Assembly: GCF_001509475.1 (NCBI RefSeq)
Contig: NZ_LLZG01000391.1
Span: 5,350-69,349 of the forward strand
Direction: 5' to 3'
DNA: 64,000 nucleotides
DNA from: Streptomyces regalis
GTDB taxonomy: Bacteria; Actinomycetota; Actinomycetes; Streptomycetales; Streptomycetaceae
Shown here: in pieces, positions 45,334 through 56,092 of the stretch
How positions within the stretch are numbered: position 1 is the first letter of the stretch
Layout: every line of letters starts with the position of its first letter
Position numbers and translations under genes: made by a program
Notes under the pieces: model-generated
What the model saw: the letters and a program-made list of their open reading frames with translations, nothing else
Told to the model about the DNA's origin: nothing
The model's database searches: none

Positions 45334-45948
45334 TCAGGTCAGGCCGAGCGCCGGCAACACGGCGGCCCGCACGAACCGGACGATGTACTCGGGGTCGGCG
45401 TCCTCGCCCTCCAGGACGGGACGTGCCCGCAGCACGCCGAAGATCTGCGCCGGGATGTACTCCAGCGCCGGATGGTCGGCGGCGACCTCCCCCCGCTCGA
45501 CCCCGCGCCGGAGGATCTCCCGCAGGGCGTCGAGCTCGGGGTCGATGAGCGCCTCGCGCAGGGCTCGCTGGAGTTCCGGGTCCTGCATGACGGCATGGCC
45601 GAGTGCCTGGAAGAGCCGCGTGTCCTTGCCCGACCACGCTCCGGCGGCCCGGGCGGCCTCGCACAGGTCGCCGGCGAGCGTGCCGGTGTCGATGCCCTCG
45701 AAGCGGGTCCGCCGGCTGGCGCGCAGGGCGGCGGCCACGAACTGCGGCTTCGTCTTCCACTGCCGGTAGAGCGTGGACTTGCTGCAGCGCGCGCTGGCGG
45801 CGACGCCCTCCATGGTGACGGAGTCGTAACCGCACGCGCGGATCTGTTCGAGCACAGCGTCGTAGAACTCCTGCTCACGCTCGGGCGTGATCTTGGAGCG
45901 GCGCGAGGCGGCGACCGTCTCCGGTCCGTCCGCGGCCTGCGACGTCAT
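45334..45948 (-). CDS. TetR/AcrR family regulator
   Basis: The 204-residue protein has a TetR HTH (about 22-68: FYDAVLEQIRACGYDSVTME, GVAASARCSKSTLYRQWKTK) and a C-terminal ligand domain with DPELDALREILRRGVERGEV, typical of the TetR_C_16-like group. ATG at 45948. It is divergent from the PAP2/DMT gene pair, and the space between them is packed with repeats that are its likely binding sites, so it probably controls both directions. Confidence 0.88.
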   Translation of the reverse strand: MTSQAADGPETVAASRRSKITPEREQEFYDAVLEQIRACGYDSVTMEGVAASARCSKSTLYRQWKTKPQFVAAALRASRRTRFEGIDTGTLAGDLCEAARAAGAWSGKDTRLFQALGHAVMQDPELQRALREALIDPELDALREILRRGVERGEVAADHPALEYIPAQIFGVLRARPVLEGEDADPEYIVRFVRAAVLPALGLT

Positions 45949-46023
45949 CGACTCTTCTCCTCGCTCGTGTGCGGCGGCCCGCCATGTGAAGGGGGCCGCG
46001 CTTCCAGTGTGTCGTACGTCTAT

Positions 46024-46114
46024 CGAAACGCCACTGTACCGGAACGCTCCCGTATCGGTACAGTGACGTATCGGTACAGAGGCGTTTCGGTACGTCGACG
46101 TATCGATGAGTTCG
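46024..46114. promoter_or_regulatory. Operator array: four tandem 16-bp units plus an 18-bp inverted repeat
   Basis: Units start at 46051, 46067, 46083 and 46099. The first two share CGTATCGGTACAG, the third is CGTTTCGGTACG and the fourth CGTATCGATGAG. Separately, CGAAACGCCACTGTACCG at 46024-46041 is the inverse of CGGTACAGAGGCGTTTCG at 46072-46089 with one mismatch. The array lies in the 246-base space between the TetR gene and the PAP2 gene. Several repressor dimers could bind side by side on the same DNA face at about 1.5 turns. Confidence 0.75.
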
Positions 46115-46194
46115 TCGAGTCCAGGCAGTCCACAGCTCGACGAGCTCGCCCAGCACCGCCCAGCACCACCCACCGTCAGCGAAAGGGCCGGGGG

Positions 46195-47040
46195 ATGAAT
46201 GGCCGCACCGAGCCTGCTCAGGCGGAGACCGACGCGATAGCGCGGCCTCCGCTCGTCCGGGAGCTCCTGCTCGTCGTAGGACTCTTCCTCGTCTACAAGT
46301 TCGGCCGGCAGCTCGCCACGGGCCACACCGCCGAGGCCTTCCGCAACGCGGACCGGGTGTGGGACCTGGAACGAGCCGTCCACCTGCCCGGCGAGGGCTC
46401 GGTGCAGAACCTGCTCCTGCACGGCGACACGCTCATCCACCTCGCGAACACCTACTACGCGACCGTCCACTTCCCGGCCACCGCGGCCTTCCTGATCTGG
46501 CTCTACCTGCGGCGCCCCGCACACTACGTCTGGGCCCGCCGCGTCCTCGCCGCGGTCACCGCCGCCGCCCTGGTGGTGCATCTGACGTTCCCGCTCGCCC
46601 CGCCGCGCATGCCGGCCGCGACCGGTCTGATCGACACCGGGCAGGTCTACGGGCCCTCCGTGTACGGCTCCCCCGAGACCGACCACCTGTCCAACCAGTT
46701 CGCGGCGATGCCGTCGCTGCACTTCGGCTGGGCGCTGATGGTGGCGATCGGCCTGATCGTGGCGACCCGGTCGCGGTGGCGCCTGCTGTGGCTGCTGCAC
46801 CCGTTGCTGACCCTGCTCGTGATCGTGGGCACCGCCAACCACTACTGGCTCGACGCGATCGTGGCGACGGCCATGCTCGGCCTCGCGCTCGCAGTGATCC
46901 GCCCCCAGACTTCGTCCGGGGGGACCCCCATCTCGCTTCGCTCGCCGCAGCGCACAGTGACCACGGCTGGCCGCGGCGCCGAGAAGCTCGTCCCGGCAGC
47001 CCGGGACGAGGACGCCGTGGTCGTGGGAGCGGGCCGATGA
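46195..47040 (+). CDS. PAP2-superfamily membrane phosphatase/inositol phosphorylceramide synthase-like protein
   Basis: The 281-residue protein has about six membrane segments and the split phosphatase signature of the PAP2-like AUR1/Ipt1 group: AAMPSLHFGWALMVAIGLIV (conserved SLHxG with His) and IVGTANHYWLDAIVATAMLG (HYxxD). The family moves or removes lipid phosphate head groups. The C-terminus after IRPQ is non-conserved and partly encoded by a REP-like insert (46911-46952). ATG at 46195 follows GGGCCGGGGG. The stop overlaps the next start (ATGA). Confidence 0.88.
   Translation: MNGRTEPAQAETDAIARPPLVRELLLVVGLFLVYKFGRQLATGHTAEAFRNADRVWDLERAVHLPGEGSVQNLLLHGDTLIHLANTYYATVHFPATAAFLIWLYLRRPAHYVWARRVLAAVTAAALVVHLTFPLAPPRMPAATGLIDTGQVYGPSVYGSPETDHLSNQFAAMPSLHFGWALMVAIGLIVATRSRWRLLWLLHPLLTLLVIVGTANHYWLDAIVATAMLGLALAVIRPQTSSGGTPISLRSPQRTVTTAGRGAEKLVPAARDEDAVVVGAGR
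46911..46952. repeat. REP-like element inside the PAP2 gene
   Basis: The segment CCCCCAGACTTCGTCCGGGG continues with GGGACCCCCATCTCGCTTCG, a G/C-run palindromic element of the type scattered through Streptomyces genomes. It is similar in build to the insert at 9034-9068. It adds a Ser/Gly/Pro/Arg-rich tail segment (PQTSSGGTPISLRSP) to the phosphatase without breaking the frame. Confidence 0.55.
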
Positions 47041-48005
47041 ACGCCACTCTTCTCGCCGTCGCCCTGTCCCTGTTCTCCGCCGTCGCCTACGCCTCCGCGG
47101 CCGTCGCCCAGGAGCGGCTGGCCTCCCGCGCCCAGGGGTCGGGAACGCTGCGGCTGCTGGGCTCCGGCGCCTGGTGGGGGTCGGTCCTGCTCAACGGCTC
47201 CGGCGCGCTGCTGCATGTGGTGGCCCTGAAGTACGGTCCGCTGACCGTGGTGCAGCCCCTCGGTGCTCTCACCCTCGTGGCCGCGGTGCCGCTGGGCGCG
47301 CGCATCGCGGGGCGGCGGGTCAGCGCGGTGGAGTGGCGCGGTACGGCGCTGACGCTCGCCGGCCTGGCCGCGATCCTCGTCACAGCGTCCGGGCACGCAC
47401 CCGACGAGGTGCTGAGCACGTCCGAGGCGCTGGCGGTCGCGGCGGTGACGGTGGCGCTCATCGGCATGCTGTCCCGGCCTGGCGCCCGGCCGGGGCTGCG
47501 GCACGCGGCCGCGTCCGGCTTCGCCTCCGGGGTCGCCTCGGCGCTCACGCAGACCGTGACGGTGGCCCTGACGGACGACTCGGCCCCGCTGCTCAGCCTC
47601 CAGGTGGCCGGGGTGGCGCTGCTGATCGCGGCGCTCGCGGCGAGCGGCCTGCTGCTGTCGCAGACCGCCTACCGGGGCGGCCTGGGTGCCCCCCTCGCGG
47701 TGGTGACGCTGGCGAACCCGATGGCGGCCGCGGTGATCGGCCTCGTCCTGCTCGGCGAGCAACTGCAGGGCGGCGCGGCAGGCATCCTGCTGGCGCTGGC
47801 CGGGGCGGGGCTGGCGTCCTGGGGTGTGGTGCTGCTCACCCGGGCGACGCCCGCGCTCACGCCCGACCCGGACGTCGCGCACTCCCACGAGGCCGACGAC
47901 GAGCACCCCGTGGCCGCCGTACTGGCTCTGGAGCCCGAGTCGGCGGCGCCGGAACCGGCGTTGGTGCCCCGGCAACCGCGGCCGGGGCACCTCACACCGC
48001 TCTGA
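47037..48005 (+). CDS. DMT (drug/metabolite) family transporter
   Basis: The 322-residue protein has about nine to ten hydrophobic segments and two EamA-like halves (LHVVALKYGPLTVVQPLGAL; LSQTAYRGGLGAPLAVVTLA with NPMAAAVIGLVLLGEQL). The hydrophilic tail (about 278-322) is acidic and proline-rich. ATG at 47037 overlaps the PAP2 stop, so the two membrane proteins are co-translated and under the same TetR-type array. Substrate unknown; lipid-linked or amphiphilic cargo is an inference from the partner. Confidence 0.85.
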   Translation: MNATLLAVALSLFSAVAYASAAVAQERLASRAQGSGTLRLLGSGAWWGSVLLNGSGALLHVVALKYGPLTVVQPLGALTLVAAVPLGARIAGRRVSAVEWRGTALTLAGLAAILVTASGHAPDEVLSTSEALAVAAVTVALIGMLSRPGARPGLRHAAASGFASGVASALTQTVTVALTDDSAPLLSLQVAGVALLIAALAASGLLLSQTAYRGGLGAPLAVVTLANPMAAAVIGLVLLGEQLQGGAAGILLALAGAGLASWGVVLLTRATPALTPDPDVAHSHEADDEHPVAAVLALEPESAAPEPALVPRQPRPGHLTPL

Positions 48006-48063
48006 GCTCCGCTCTGATCCGAGCGATCCGTTCTGATCCGAGCGATCCGTCCGTCGCGGCCGC

Positions 48064-50115
48064 TTACTCGGTGATGATCGCCGGGTCGCTCACACCCGGC
48101 CGCCCGTTCTCGACGTGCCCGGCGAACCGCCGCAGGAACGCCGGGTCGCCGTCGGAGGTGACGGTCAGGTCGTACCAGCGCCGGCTCACCGCGAGGTCGA
48201 CGGTGCGCCGCACCGTGGCGCCGGGCCGCACGGTCACCGTCGTGGGGCGGCCGCCGTACCCGTTGGCGATCTTCAACCGAGCGGTGGCGGTGCCCTTGTT
48301 GGTGAAGGTCAGCTCGATGTCGTCGCCGGTGTGCCGGGCGGTGACCTCGGGGCCGGCCGCCTTGTTGGAGCCCTTGAAGCAGCGCACGAAGCCGGCCGGG
48401 CCGTGCACGGTCAGGTCGTACGAGCCGTTCGAGTACACCGAGTTCCAGGTGTCCGCGATGCTCTTGCCGGCCTCGGTGGTGTACGTCCAGGGGCCGTCGG
48501 TGCGATTGCCGGACGTCACGTGGAAGGCGGCACCGGCCTTGGCACCGGAGGCGAAAGCCAGCGTGAACTTGCCGGCCGCCGCGTCCACCGAACCGTCCAC
48601 GTACGGGGCGTACTTGAGCGGCCGGGAGGGGCGCAGGCCGCGCTCCTGCCGCGGCATGTCCGGGTCGGCCGGCGGCGTCGGCTTGTAGTCGGGGTGACGC
48701 TCGCGGTCCTGCGGCTCGTACTCGTCGGTCTCCGGCAGCGCGGCCGGGCGGCTGTCCTTGCGGGAGAAGTCGAAGGCCGAGGTCAGGTCGCCGCAGATGG
48801 CACGGCGCCAGGGGGAGACGTTCGTCTCCTTGACGCCGAACCGGCGCTCCATGAACTGGAGGATCGAGGTGTGGTCGAGGGTCTCGGAGCAGACGTAACC
48901 GCCCTTGCTCCACGGCGAGACGACCAGCATCGGCACGCGCGGACCGAGGCCGTAGGGGCCGGCCGGGCGCTTGCTGTCGCCGGGGTAGAGGTCGAGCGAG
49001 ACGTCGACCGTGGACTTGCCCTGGGAGGCGTCCTTCGGCGGGAGCGGCGGCACCATGTGGTCGAAGAAGCCGTCGTTCTCGTCGTACGTGATGAACAGGG
49101 CGGTCTTGGACCAGACCTCGGGGTTGGCGGTGAGGGCGTCCAGGACCTGGGCGATGTACCAGGCGCCGTAGTTGGAGGGCCAGTTGGAGTGCTCGGAGAA
49201 GGCCTCGGGGGCGGTGATCCAGGAGATCTGCGGCAGCTTGCCGGCCTTGACGTCGGCCTTCAGCCGGTCGAAGTAGCCGTCGCCGTTCTTGACGTCGGTG
49301 CCGGTGCGGGCCTTGTCGTACCAGGGGTCGCCGGGCCCCGCCTCGCGGTACTTGTTGAAGTACAGCAGCGAGTTGTCGCCGTAGTTGCCGCGGTAGGCGT
49401 CCTCGATCCAGCCCCAGGAGCCGGCCGCGTCCAGGCCGTCGCCGATGTCCTGGTAGATCTTCCAGGAGATGCCCGCCTGCTCCAGGCGCTCGGGGTAGGT
49501 CGTCCAGCCGTAGCCGAGCTCGTCGTTGCCGAGGACCGGGCCGCCGCCCGTGCCGTCGTTGCCGGTGTAACCCGTCCACATGTAGTAGCGGTTCGGGTCG
49601 GTGCCGCCTATGAAGGAGCAATGGTAGGCGTCGCAGACGGTGAAGGCGTCGGCGAGGGCGTAGTGGAAGGGGATGTCCTCGCGGGTCAGGTACGCCATGG
49701 TCGTGGTGCCCTTGGCGGGCAGCCACTTGTCGTACTTGCCCCCGTTGTACGCCTGCTGACCGTCCGGCCAGCTGTGCGGCAGACCCTCCAGGAACTGCAT
49801 GCCGAGGTCGTCGGCGTCCGGGTGGAACGGCAGGATCTCCTTGGTGCCGTCCGACTGGTGCCAGTTCGACTTGCCGTTGTCCAGCTTCACCGGGCACGGG
49901 TCGCCGAAGCCGCGGACGCCGCGCAGCTTGCCGAAGTAGTGGTCGAAGGAACGGTTCTCCTGCATCAGGACGACGATGTGCTCGACGTCTTCGATCGACC
50001 CCGTGCGGTGGTTCGCCGGGAGCGCGGCGGCCCGCTGGATGCTGCTCGACAGAGCACTGAACGCCGTTGTCGCGCCCGCGAGTTGAAGAAATCGGCGCCG
50101 GTTGACTTCGGGCAT
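48064..50115 (-). CDS. Phosphocholine-preferring phospholipase C (acid-phosphatase superfamily), Tat-exported
   Basis: The 683-residue protein starts with a twin-arginine signal (MPEVNRRRFLQLAGATTAFS). Phosphoesterase motifs are HIVVLMQENRSFDHYFGKLR (residues about 45-64, with the conserved Glu-Asn and His), DGTGGGPVLGNDELGYGW, ISWITAPEAFSEHSNWPSNY, and TALFITYDENDGFFDHMVPP (metal ligands Asp-Glu-Asn-Asp). LGPRVPMLVVSPWSKGGYV follows. The last 200 residues form two beta-sandwich domains typical of bacterial phospholipase C. It would cleave phosphatidylcholine or sphingomyelin outside the cell. ATG at 50115 fits the signal; ATG at 50136 adds seven residues. Confidence 0.9.
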   Translation of the reverse strand: MPEVNRRRFLQLAGATTAFSALSSSIQRAAALPANHRTGSIEDVEHIVVLMQENRSFDHYFGKLRGVRGFGDPCPVKLDNGKSNWHQSDGTKEILPFHPDADDLGMQFLEGLPHSWPDGQQAYNGGKYDKWLPAKGTTTMAYLTREDIPFHYALADAFTVCDAYHCSFIGGTDPNRYYMWTGYTGNDGTGGGPVLGNDELGYGWTTYPERLEQAGISWKIYQDIGDGLDAAGSWGWIEDAYRGNYGDNSLLYFNKYREAGPGDPWYDKARTGTDVKNGDGYFDRLKADVKAGKLPQISWITAPEAFSEHSNWPSNYGAWYIAQVLDALTANPEVWSKTALFITYDENDGFFDHMVPPLPPKDASQGKSTVDVSLDLYPGDSKRPAGPYGLGPRVPMLVVSPWSKGGYVCSETLDHTSILQFMERRFGVKETNVSPWRRAICGDLTSAFDFSRKDSRPAALPETDEYEPQDRERHPDYKPTPPADPDMPRQERGLRPSRPLKYAPYVDGSVDAAAGKFTLAFASGAKAGAAFHVTSGNRTDGPWTYTTEAGKSIADTWNSVYSNGSYDLTVHGPAGFVRCFKGSNKAAGPEVTARHTGDDIELTFTNKGTATARLKIANGYGGRPTTVTVRPGATVRRTVDLAVSRRWYDLTVTSDGDPAFLRRFAGHVENGRPGVSDPAIITE

Positions 50116-50288
50116 GAGTGAGGGACCTCTTCCCATGGAGGGGGATTTGACCGGCCGGTGATGACGGAATGCGCGCGGAAGGAGTGTTCCAGGAGCACCA
50201 AACGTCAGGGAAGGGTCTGGTGGCGCTCGTGTGAAAGTCGTCGGTACGGGAGGTGTGCCGGGGCCGGGGTGCGGGGATGGTCGCGATC

Positions 50289-52185
<1,897 letters not shown>

Positions 52186-52189
52186 TGAC

Positions 52190-52501
52190 GCCCGGGGCCT
52201 TGTCGTCGACCTGCGTGTCGGGGCCGGCTGGCGCCGGAGGAAGCGGATCCGACGTGGCGCTGACGTGCAGGTCGCGCCTCTACCTCGTTCACGTTGAAAC
52301 GCAGACGCCTGGAGGGCCAAACGGCCGCGTCGGGAACAGCCGGGCCGGTCGGGACGGTTGCATCGACGACGGACCGGCGCCGCATGGGCGGGGAACTCGG
52401 AGACCACAAGGTCGTCCGCCCCACCAGGACCCGGGCCCCGGGATCGCGGTACGCCCGCCGCGCACTCGGACCAAGACGTATTTCTGCAGGAGGACTGTTT
52501 C
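52190..52501. other. Intergenic, no recognised gene
   Basis: Between the aldo/keto reductase fragment and the PIG-L gene no frame shows a known motif. A minus-strand patch at about 52220-52320 (WPSRRLRFNVNEVEARPARQ) looks mildly coding-like but has no start or family. A strong ribosome site GCAGGAGG at about 52487-52494 belongs to the PIG-L gene. Confidence 0.4.
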
Positions 52502-53335
52502 ATGACTGACCGGCCCTTGACGCTCATGGCAGTACACGCCCACCCCGACGACGAGGCCACCGGAACCGGAGGGGTCCTCGCGCGGTACGCGGCGGAAGGC
52601 ATCCGCACGGTTCTCGTGACGTGTACCGACGGCGGTTGCGGTGACGGACCGGGGGGTGTCAAGCCCGGCGATCCCGGGCACGATCCGGCGGCGGTCGCCT
52701 TGATGCGCCGTCGAGAACTTGAGGCGAGCTGTGAGGTCCTGAAGGTGAGCGATCTGGAGATGCTGGATTATGCCGACTCCGGGATGATGGGCTGGCCGAG
52801 CAACGACGCCCCCGGCTCCTTCTGGCAGACCCCCGTGGCGGAAGGCGCTGCCCGACTCGCGGAACTCATGCGGCACTACCGACCCGACGTGGTCGTCACC
52901 TATGACGAGAACGGTTTCTACGGCCACCCCGACCACATCCAGGCCCACCGCATCACTATGGCGGCGCTGGAGATGACCGCGCTGACACCGAAGGTGTACT
53001 GGACCACGATGCCCCGCTCGATGATGCAGCAGTTCGGGGAGACCATGCGCGAGTTCGGTGAGGACATGCCGGAGCCGGATCCTGCCGAGGCCGCCGCGCT
53101 GGCCGAGATCGGCCTCCCCGACGACGAGATCACCACGTGGGTGGACACCACCGCGTTCAGCGGCCAGAAGTTCGACGCGCTGGCCGCCCACGCCAGTCAG
53201 GGCGAGAACATCTTCTTCCTCAAGATGGGCAAGGAGAGGTTCGGCGAGTTGATGGGCATGGAGACCTTCGTACGGGTCCAGGACGCCACCGGCGCCACCG
53301 TACCCGAGAACGATCTCTTCGCCGGACTGCGCTGA
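52502..53335 (+). CDS. PIG-L/LmbE family zinc deacetylase (mycothiol-type)
   Basis: The 277-residue protein has the zinc motif AVHAHPDDEATGTGGVLARY (HPDDE, about 13-17) and the third ligand GFYGHPDHIQAHR (HPDH). These are the hallmarks of GlcNAc-Ins deacetylase MshB and mycothiol conjugate amidase Mca. RTVLVTCTDGGCGDGPGG is the cofactor-side loop. Its length is close to Mca (about 290), yet the genuine Mca/MshB genes are usually elsewhere, so this could be a paralogue acting on a small-molecule glycoside or conjugate. ATG at 52502 has GGAGG at a good distance. Confidence 0.88.
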   Translation: MTDRPLTLMAVHAHPDDEATGTGGVLARYAAEGIRTVLVTCTDGGCGDGPGGVKPGDPGHDPAAVALMRRRELEASCEVLKVSDLEMLDYADSGMMGWPSNDAPGSFWQTPVAEGAARLAELMRHYRPDVVVTYDENGFYGHPDHIQAHRITMAALEMTALTPKVYWTTMPRSMMQQFGETMREFGEDMPEPDPAEAAALAEIGLPDDEITTWVDTTAFSGQKFDALAAHASQGENIFFLKMGKERFGELMGMETFVRVQDATGATVPENDLFAGLR

Positions 53336-53591
53336 TCCGCCCGCCCGACCGGCCGGGAAGGCGGCAGACCCGGCGCGGCTCGCGCATCGTGCCCTCAACA
53401 GCCAGGCCCGCGCCCCTGAGGACGTCTCCTCCTCCTCCCCCCCGGCCAGGACCGGATCGACGTGGGAGTGGAGGAGACCCTCTTCGACCGGCGCGTCACC
53501 GCCACCATGTCCCGCGCCCTGGGCGTTGGAGAACCACCCGCGCCCCCGGGAACACCACCGCTCGTCGAGTTCAACCAGGGCGCGATCAATG

Positions 53592-54569
53592 TCATAGACC
53601 AGTCGCCAGTTTCCGGATGCGCGGGTGGTTCTCCAGTGCCCAGCGCACGGTCTTCGGCGGGCGTCCGAGCAGGGTTTCCAGCTCGTCGGTGATGCCGCCG
53701 TATCCTCCGCGGCCGATGATCCGGGTCAGGGTCTTCAGGTGCTCCGCGATGTGCGGGTACGCGGACATGTGGGTGTCCACGTAGGTCTCGTTCCAGGTTT
53801 CGATGTCTTCGGGAACATACGTGACCGGGCGTCCCAGCACGGCCGCGAAGTCCTCCGCGATCCCGTGCATGTCCTTCAGCTCCGGCCCGGTGAGCGCGTA
53901 GGACTTGGAGATGTGCGGCGCCGGGTCGGCCAGGATCTTCGCGCACAGTTCGGCGACATCGTAACCGGCGATGGGTGCGAGCCGGTGGTCGCCGAAGGGC
54001 AGGCGCAGTTCACCGTCGGCCAGAGTGCTCAGGGCCAGCCAGGTCATGATGGGGTTCTCGACGAAGAAGGCCGCCTGAATGTTTACGGTCGGGACGCCGG
54101 ACCACTCCAGCACCCGCTCGGCGACCCAGTGGGCCCGCTGCTGCGGCGACCAGTTGGCGACGATTCCGCCGAGCCTCGCGCGCCGCTCTTCCTCCGGCGC
54201 GGTCATGTTGTCGAAGGTCATGAACGACTGCTCGTACTCGGAGATGTTGACGAACACCTCGATGTCGCCCTGGGCCCGCGCCGCCGCGGCCATCAGGCTG
54301 ACGGCGTCGGTGTAGTACGGCGACAGGCTCATGCTGAAGTAGATGCGCCGGACGCCCTTCAGTGCGGCGGTCACGTCGGCGATGGTGAGCAGGTCACCGA
54401 CGAAGACCTCGGCGCCGGCCTGGCGGAGCGAATGCGCGCGTTCGTCGTCCTGCCGTACGAACGCCCGTACCGGGTGCCCTTGTTCAAGCAGCATGTCGAC
54501 CATCGTCCGGCTCACACCACCGATTTCGCCGGCGGCACCGGTGATCAGGATGGGATTGCGCTCTGGCAT
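53592..54569 (-). CDS. NmrA-type NAD(P)-binding protein
   Basis: The 325-residue protein starts with a Rossmann motif (ILITGAAGEIGGVSRTMVDM; GAAGEIG) and continues RAFVRQDDERAHSLRQAGAE, VFVGDLLTIADVTAALKGVR, as in NmrA/QOR2-like atypical SDRs. The usual catalytic Tyr-x3-Lys is absent, as expected of the class. It follows the SDR gene at 54634-55452 on the same strand with a gap of 64 bases and probably shares its regulated promoter. It may sense redox state or reduce quinones. ATG at 54569 has GAGG eight bases upstream. Confidence 0.85.
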   Translation of the reverse strand: MPERNPILITGAAGEIGGVSRTMVDMLLEQGHPVRAFVRQDDERAHSLRQAGAEVFVGDLLTIADVTAALKGVRRIYFSMSLSPYYTDAVSLMAAAARAQGDIEVFVNISEYEQSFMTFDNMTAPEEERRARLGGIVANWSPQQRAHWVAERVLEWSGVPTVNIQAAFFVENPIMTWLALSTLADGELRLPFGDHRLAPIAGYDVAELCAKILADPAPHISKSYALTGPELKDMHGIAEDFAAVLGRPVTYVPEDIETWNETYVDTHMSAYPHIAEHLKTLTRIIGRGGYGGITDELETLLGRPPKTVRWALENHPRIRKLATGL

Positions 54570-54633
54570 CAAAGTGTCCTCTGTCTGGTGGGGGTGGGGC
54601 GGCTGTTCGGAAAGCCCAGGCAACGCCTGCGCG

Positions 54634-55452
54634 TCAGCCGGCCAGTTGGTTCATCTTGCGGATCTGCTTGTCGAAGACCCCGGCGGGGGCGAGGCGGCGC
54701 AGAACGCGAGCGCGTCCGGCCAGAGGGCCGGCTGTGTAGCGCGGCTTCGGCTTCGTATCGGTCGCTGCCGCGACGATCGCCTTGGCGACGACGGCGGGGG
54801 CGTCGCCGCCCCTGACCGCCTCCGCCAGCACGCGGTCGACGGTCTGCCGCTGCTTCGCGTAGGCGTGCAGGGGGGTGTCGGGCTTCGCGCTGTTGGCCTC
54901 GAATCCGGTCCTGGTGTAGGCGGGTTCGACGATGAGCGCCCGGACGCCGTGGTCACGGACCTCGTGGTCCAGGGATTCGGTGTAGCCCTCGACCGCGTGC
55001 TTGGAGGCGGCGTAGGCGGCCATGTAGGGCTGCGGCAGGAACCCGAGCACGGACGAGATGTTGATGATGCGCCCGCGTCGCTGAGCGCGCATGTGCGGCA
55101 GGACCTCGTTCACCATGCGCATGACCCCGAAGACGTTGGTGTCGAAGACGGACTGGGCCTGCGCGAGGGAGGTTTCCTCGGCCGCACCCATCGAGCCGAC
55201 ACCGGCGTTGTTGACCAGGACGTCGATCCGCCCGAACCGCTCGCTCACCTCCTGGACCACTGCGGCAACCGAGGCGTCACTGGCGACGTCAAGTCCAAGG
55301 AACGTCACGCCGTCGAGCGGCGTGACGCGTGAAGTGTCACGGCTTGTGCCGACTACCTCGAATCCGGCTGCGACCAGCGCGAGCGCGGTTTCCTTCCCGA
55401 TGCCCGATGACGCACCCGTCACGAGTGCCACCGGCCGATCTGTCGTCATCAT
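54634..55452 (-). CDS. Short-chain dehydrogenase/reductase, first gene of a TetR-controlled pair
   Basis: The 272-residue SDR has ALVTGASSGIGKETALALVA (TGxxxGIG), LDVLVNNAGVGSM-type (VLVNNAGVGSMGAAEE), the catalytic Ser in INISSVLGF, and the catalytic YAASKHAVEGYTESL (Tyr-x3-Lys). Its promoter has the palindrome AAACCGATCGGTTT in the -35/-10 spacer (TTGCAG, 17 bases, TACTAT), so a TetR repressor should shut it off. It is divergent from the TetR gene at 55543. The start may be either of two consecutive ATGs. Confidence 0.9.
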   Translation of the reverse strand: MMTTDRPVALVTGASSGIGKETALALVAAGFEVVGTSRDTSRVTPLDGVTFLGLDVASDASVAAVVQEVSERFGRIDVLVNNAGVGSMGAAEETSLAQAQSVFDTNVFGVMRMVNEVLPHMRAQRRGRIINISSVLGFLPQPYMAAYAASKHAVEGYTESLDHEVRDHGVRALIVEPAYTRTGFEANSAKPDTPLHAYAKQRQTVDRVLAEAVRGGDAPAVVAKAIVAAATDTKPKPRYTAGPLAGRARVLRRLAPAGVFDKQIRKMNQLAG

Positions 55453-55470
55453 GGACTCCCGAACTCACTC

Positions 55471-55519
55471 GAAACCGATCAGTTTCCGCTATAGTAAACC
55501 GATCGGTTTCCATCTGCAA
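55471..55519. promoter_or_regulatory. Operator pair and promoter of the SDR/TetR divergent unit
   Basis: Two palindromes, GAAACCGATCAGTTTC (55471-55486) and AAACCGATCGGTTT (55496-55509), are centred 24 bases apart between the divergent SDR (start 55452) and TetR (start 55543) genes. For the SDR direction, TTGCAG (minus strand, 55514-55519) and TACTAT (55491-55496) are 17 bases apart and the second palindrome fills the spacer. TATAGT at 55490-55495 could be the -10 of the TetR gene. Confidence 0.85.
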
Positions 55520-55542
55520 GTTCGAGTAGGGAGAATGACCTC

Positions 55543-56067
55543 ATGGGCAGGATGAGTGCGCAGGAGAGGCGTGAGGGCGTCATCCGCGCGGCGATCGCCG
55601 AGTTCGCGCGCACGGGCTACCACGGCACCTCCACCGCGGCGATCGCCGACCGGGTCGGCGTCACGCAGCCGTATCTCTTCCGGCTCTTCCCCGACAAGAA
55701 GACGATCTTCGTCTCCGCATTGCTGCGGAGCATGGAAGACACCCGCCTGGCTTTCGAGAGGGCCGCCGACGGACTGGAGGGCGGCGAGCGGGCCTTCCAG
55801 GCCATGACGAGCGCCTACGCGCAGCTGATCTCGACGCGCCCCGAAACGCTCCTGATGCAGATGCAGGGATACGTCGCCGTGGCGGCCGCCGAGGCGCAGG
55901 GTGACGACCTGATCGGTGAGGTCGTCCGGGCCGGCTGGATGAGGATTTGGGAGACCGTGCACCTGTCGCTGGGTGCTGATGCCGACAGGACCACGACCTT
56001 CTTCGCGTGCGGCATGCTCGGCAACACGCGTACGGCCGTAGGACTTCCCGCGAGTACGGGGAAGTGA
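55543..56067 (+). CDS. TetR-family regulator, candidate local repressor
   Basis: The 174-residue protein has the HTH GVIRAAIAEFARTGYHGTST and AAIADRVGVTQPYLFRLFPD (about 10-52), then a helical domain. The C-terminus (FFACGMLGNTRTAVGLPAST) is a little shorter than common relatives, which run to 190-200 residues. It lies directly beyond the double palindrome shared with the divergent SDR gene, the standard arrangement for an autoregulated TetR repressor. ATG at 55543; ATG at 55552 is possible. Confidence 0.88.
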   Translation: MGRMSAQERREGVIRAAIAEFARTGYHGTSTAAIADRVGVTQPYLFRLFPDKKTIFVSALLRSMEDTRLAFERAADGLEGGERAFQAMTSAYAQLISTRPETLLMQMQGYVAVAAAEAQGDDLIGEVVRAGWMRIWETVHLSLGADADRTTTFFACGMLGNTRTAVGLPASTGK

Positions 56068-56092
56068 GGGAGCATTCTGGGTGGGTGGTGCG

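Noticed and set aside
53460..53591. Plus-strand gene fragment reading VGVEETLFDRRVTATMSRAL
   Set aside because: It looks coding-like but has no start, no recognised family and ends in the 3' end of the opposite NmrA-type gene; not enough to call.
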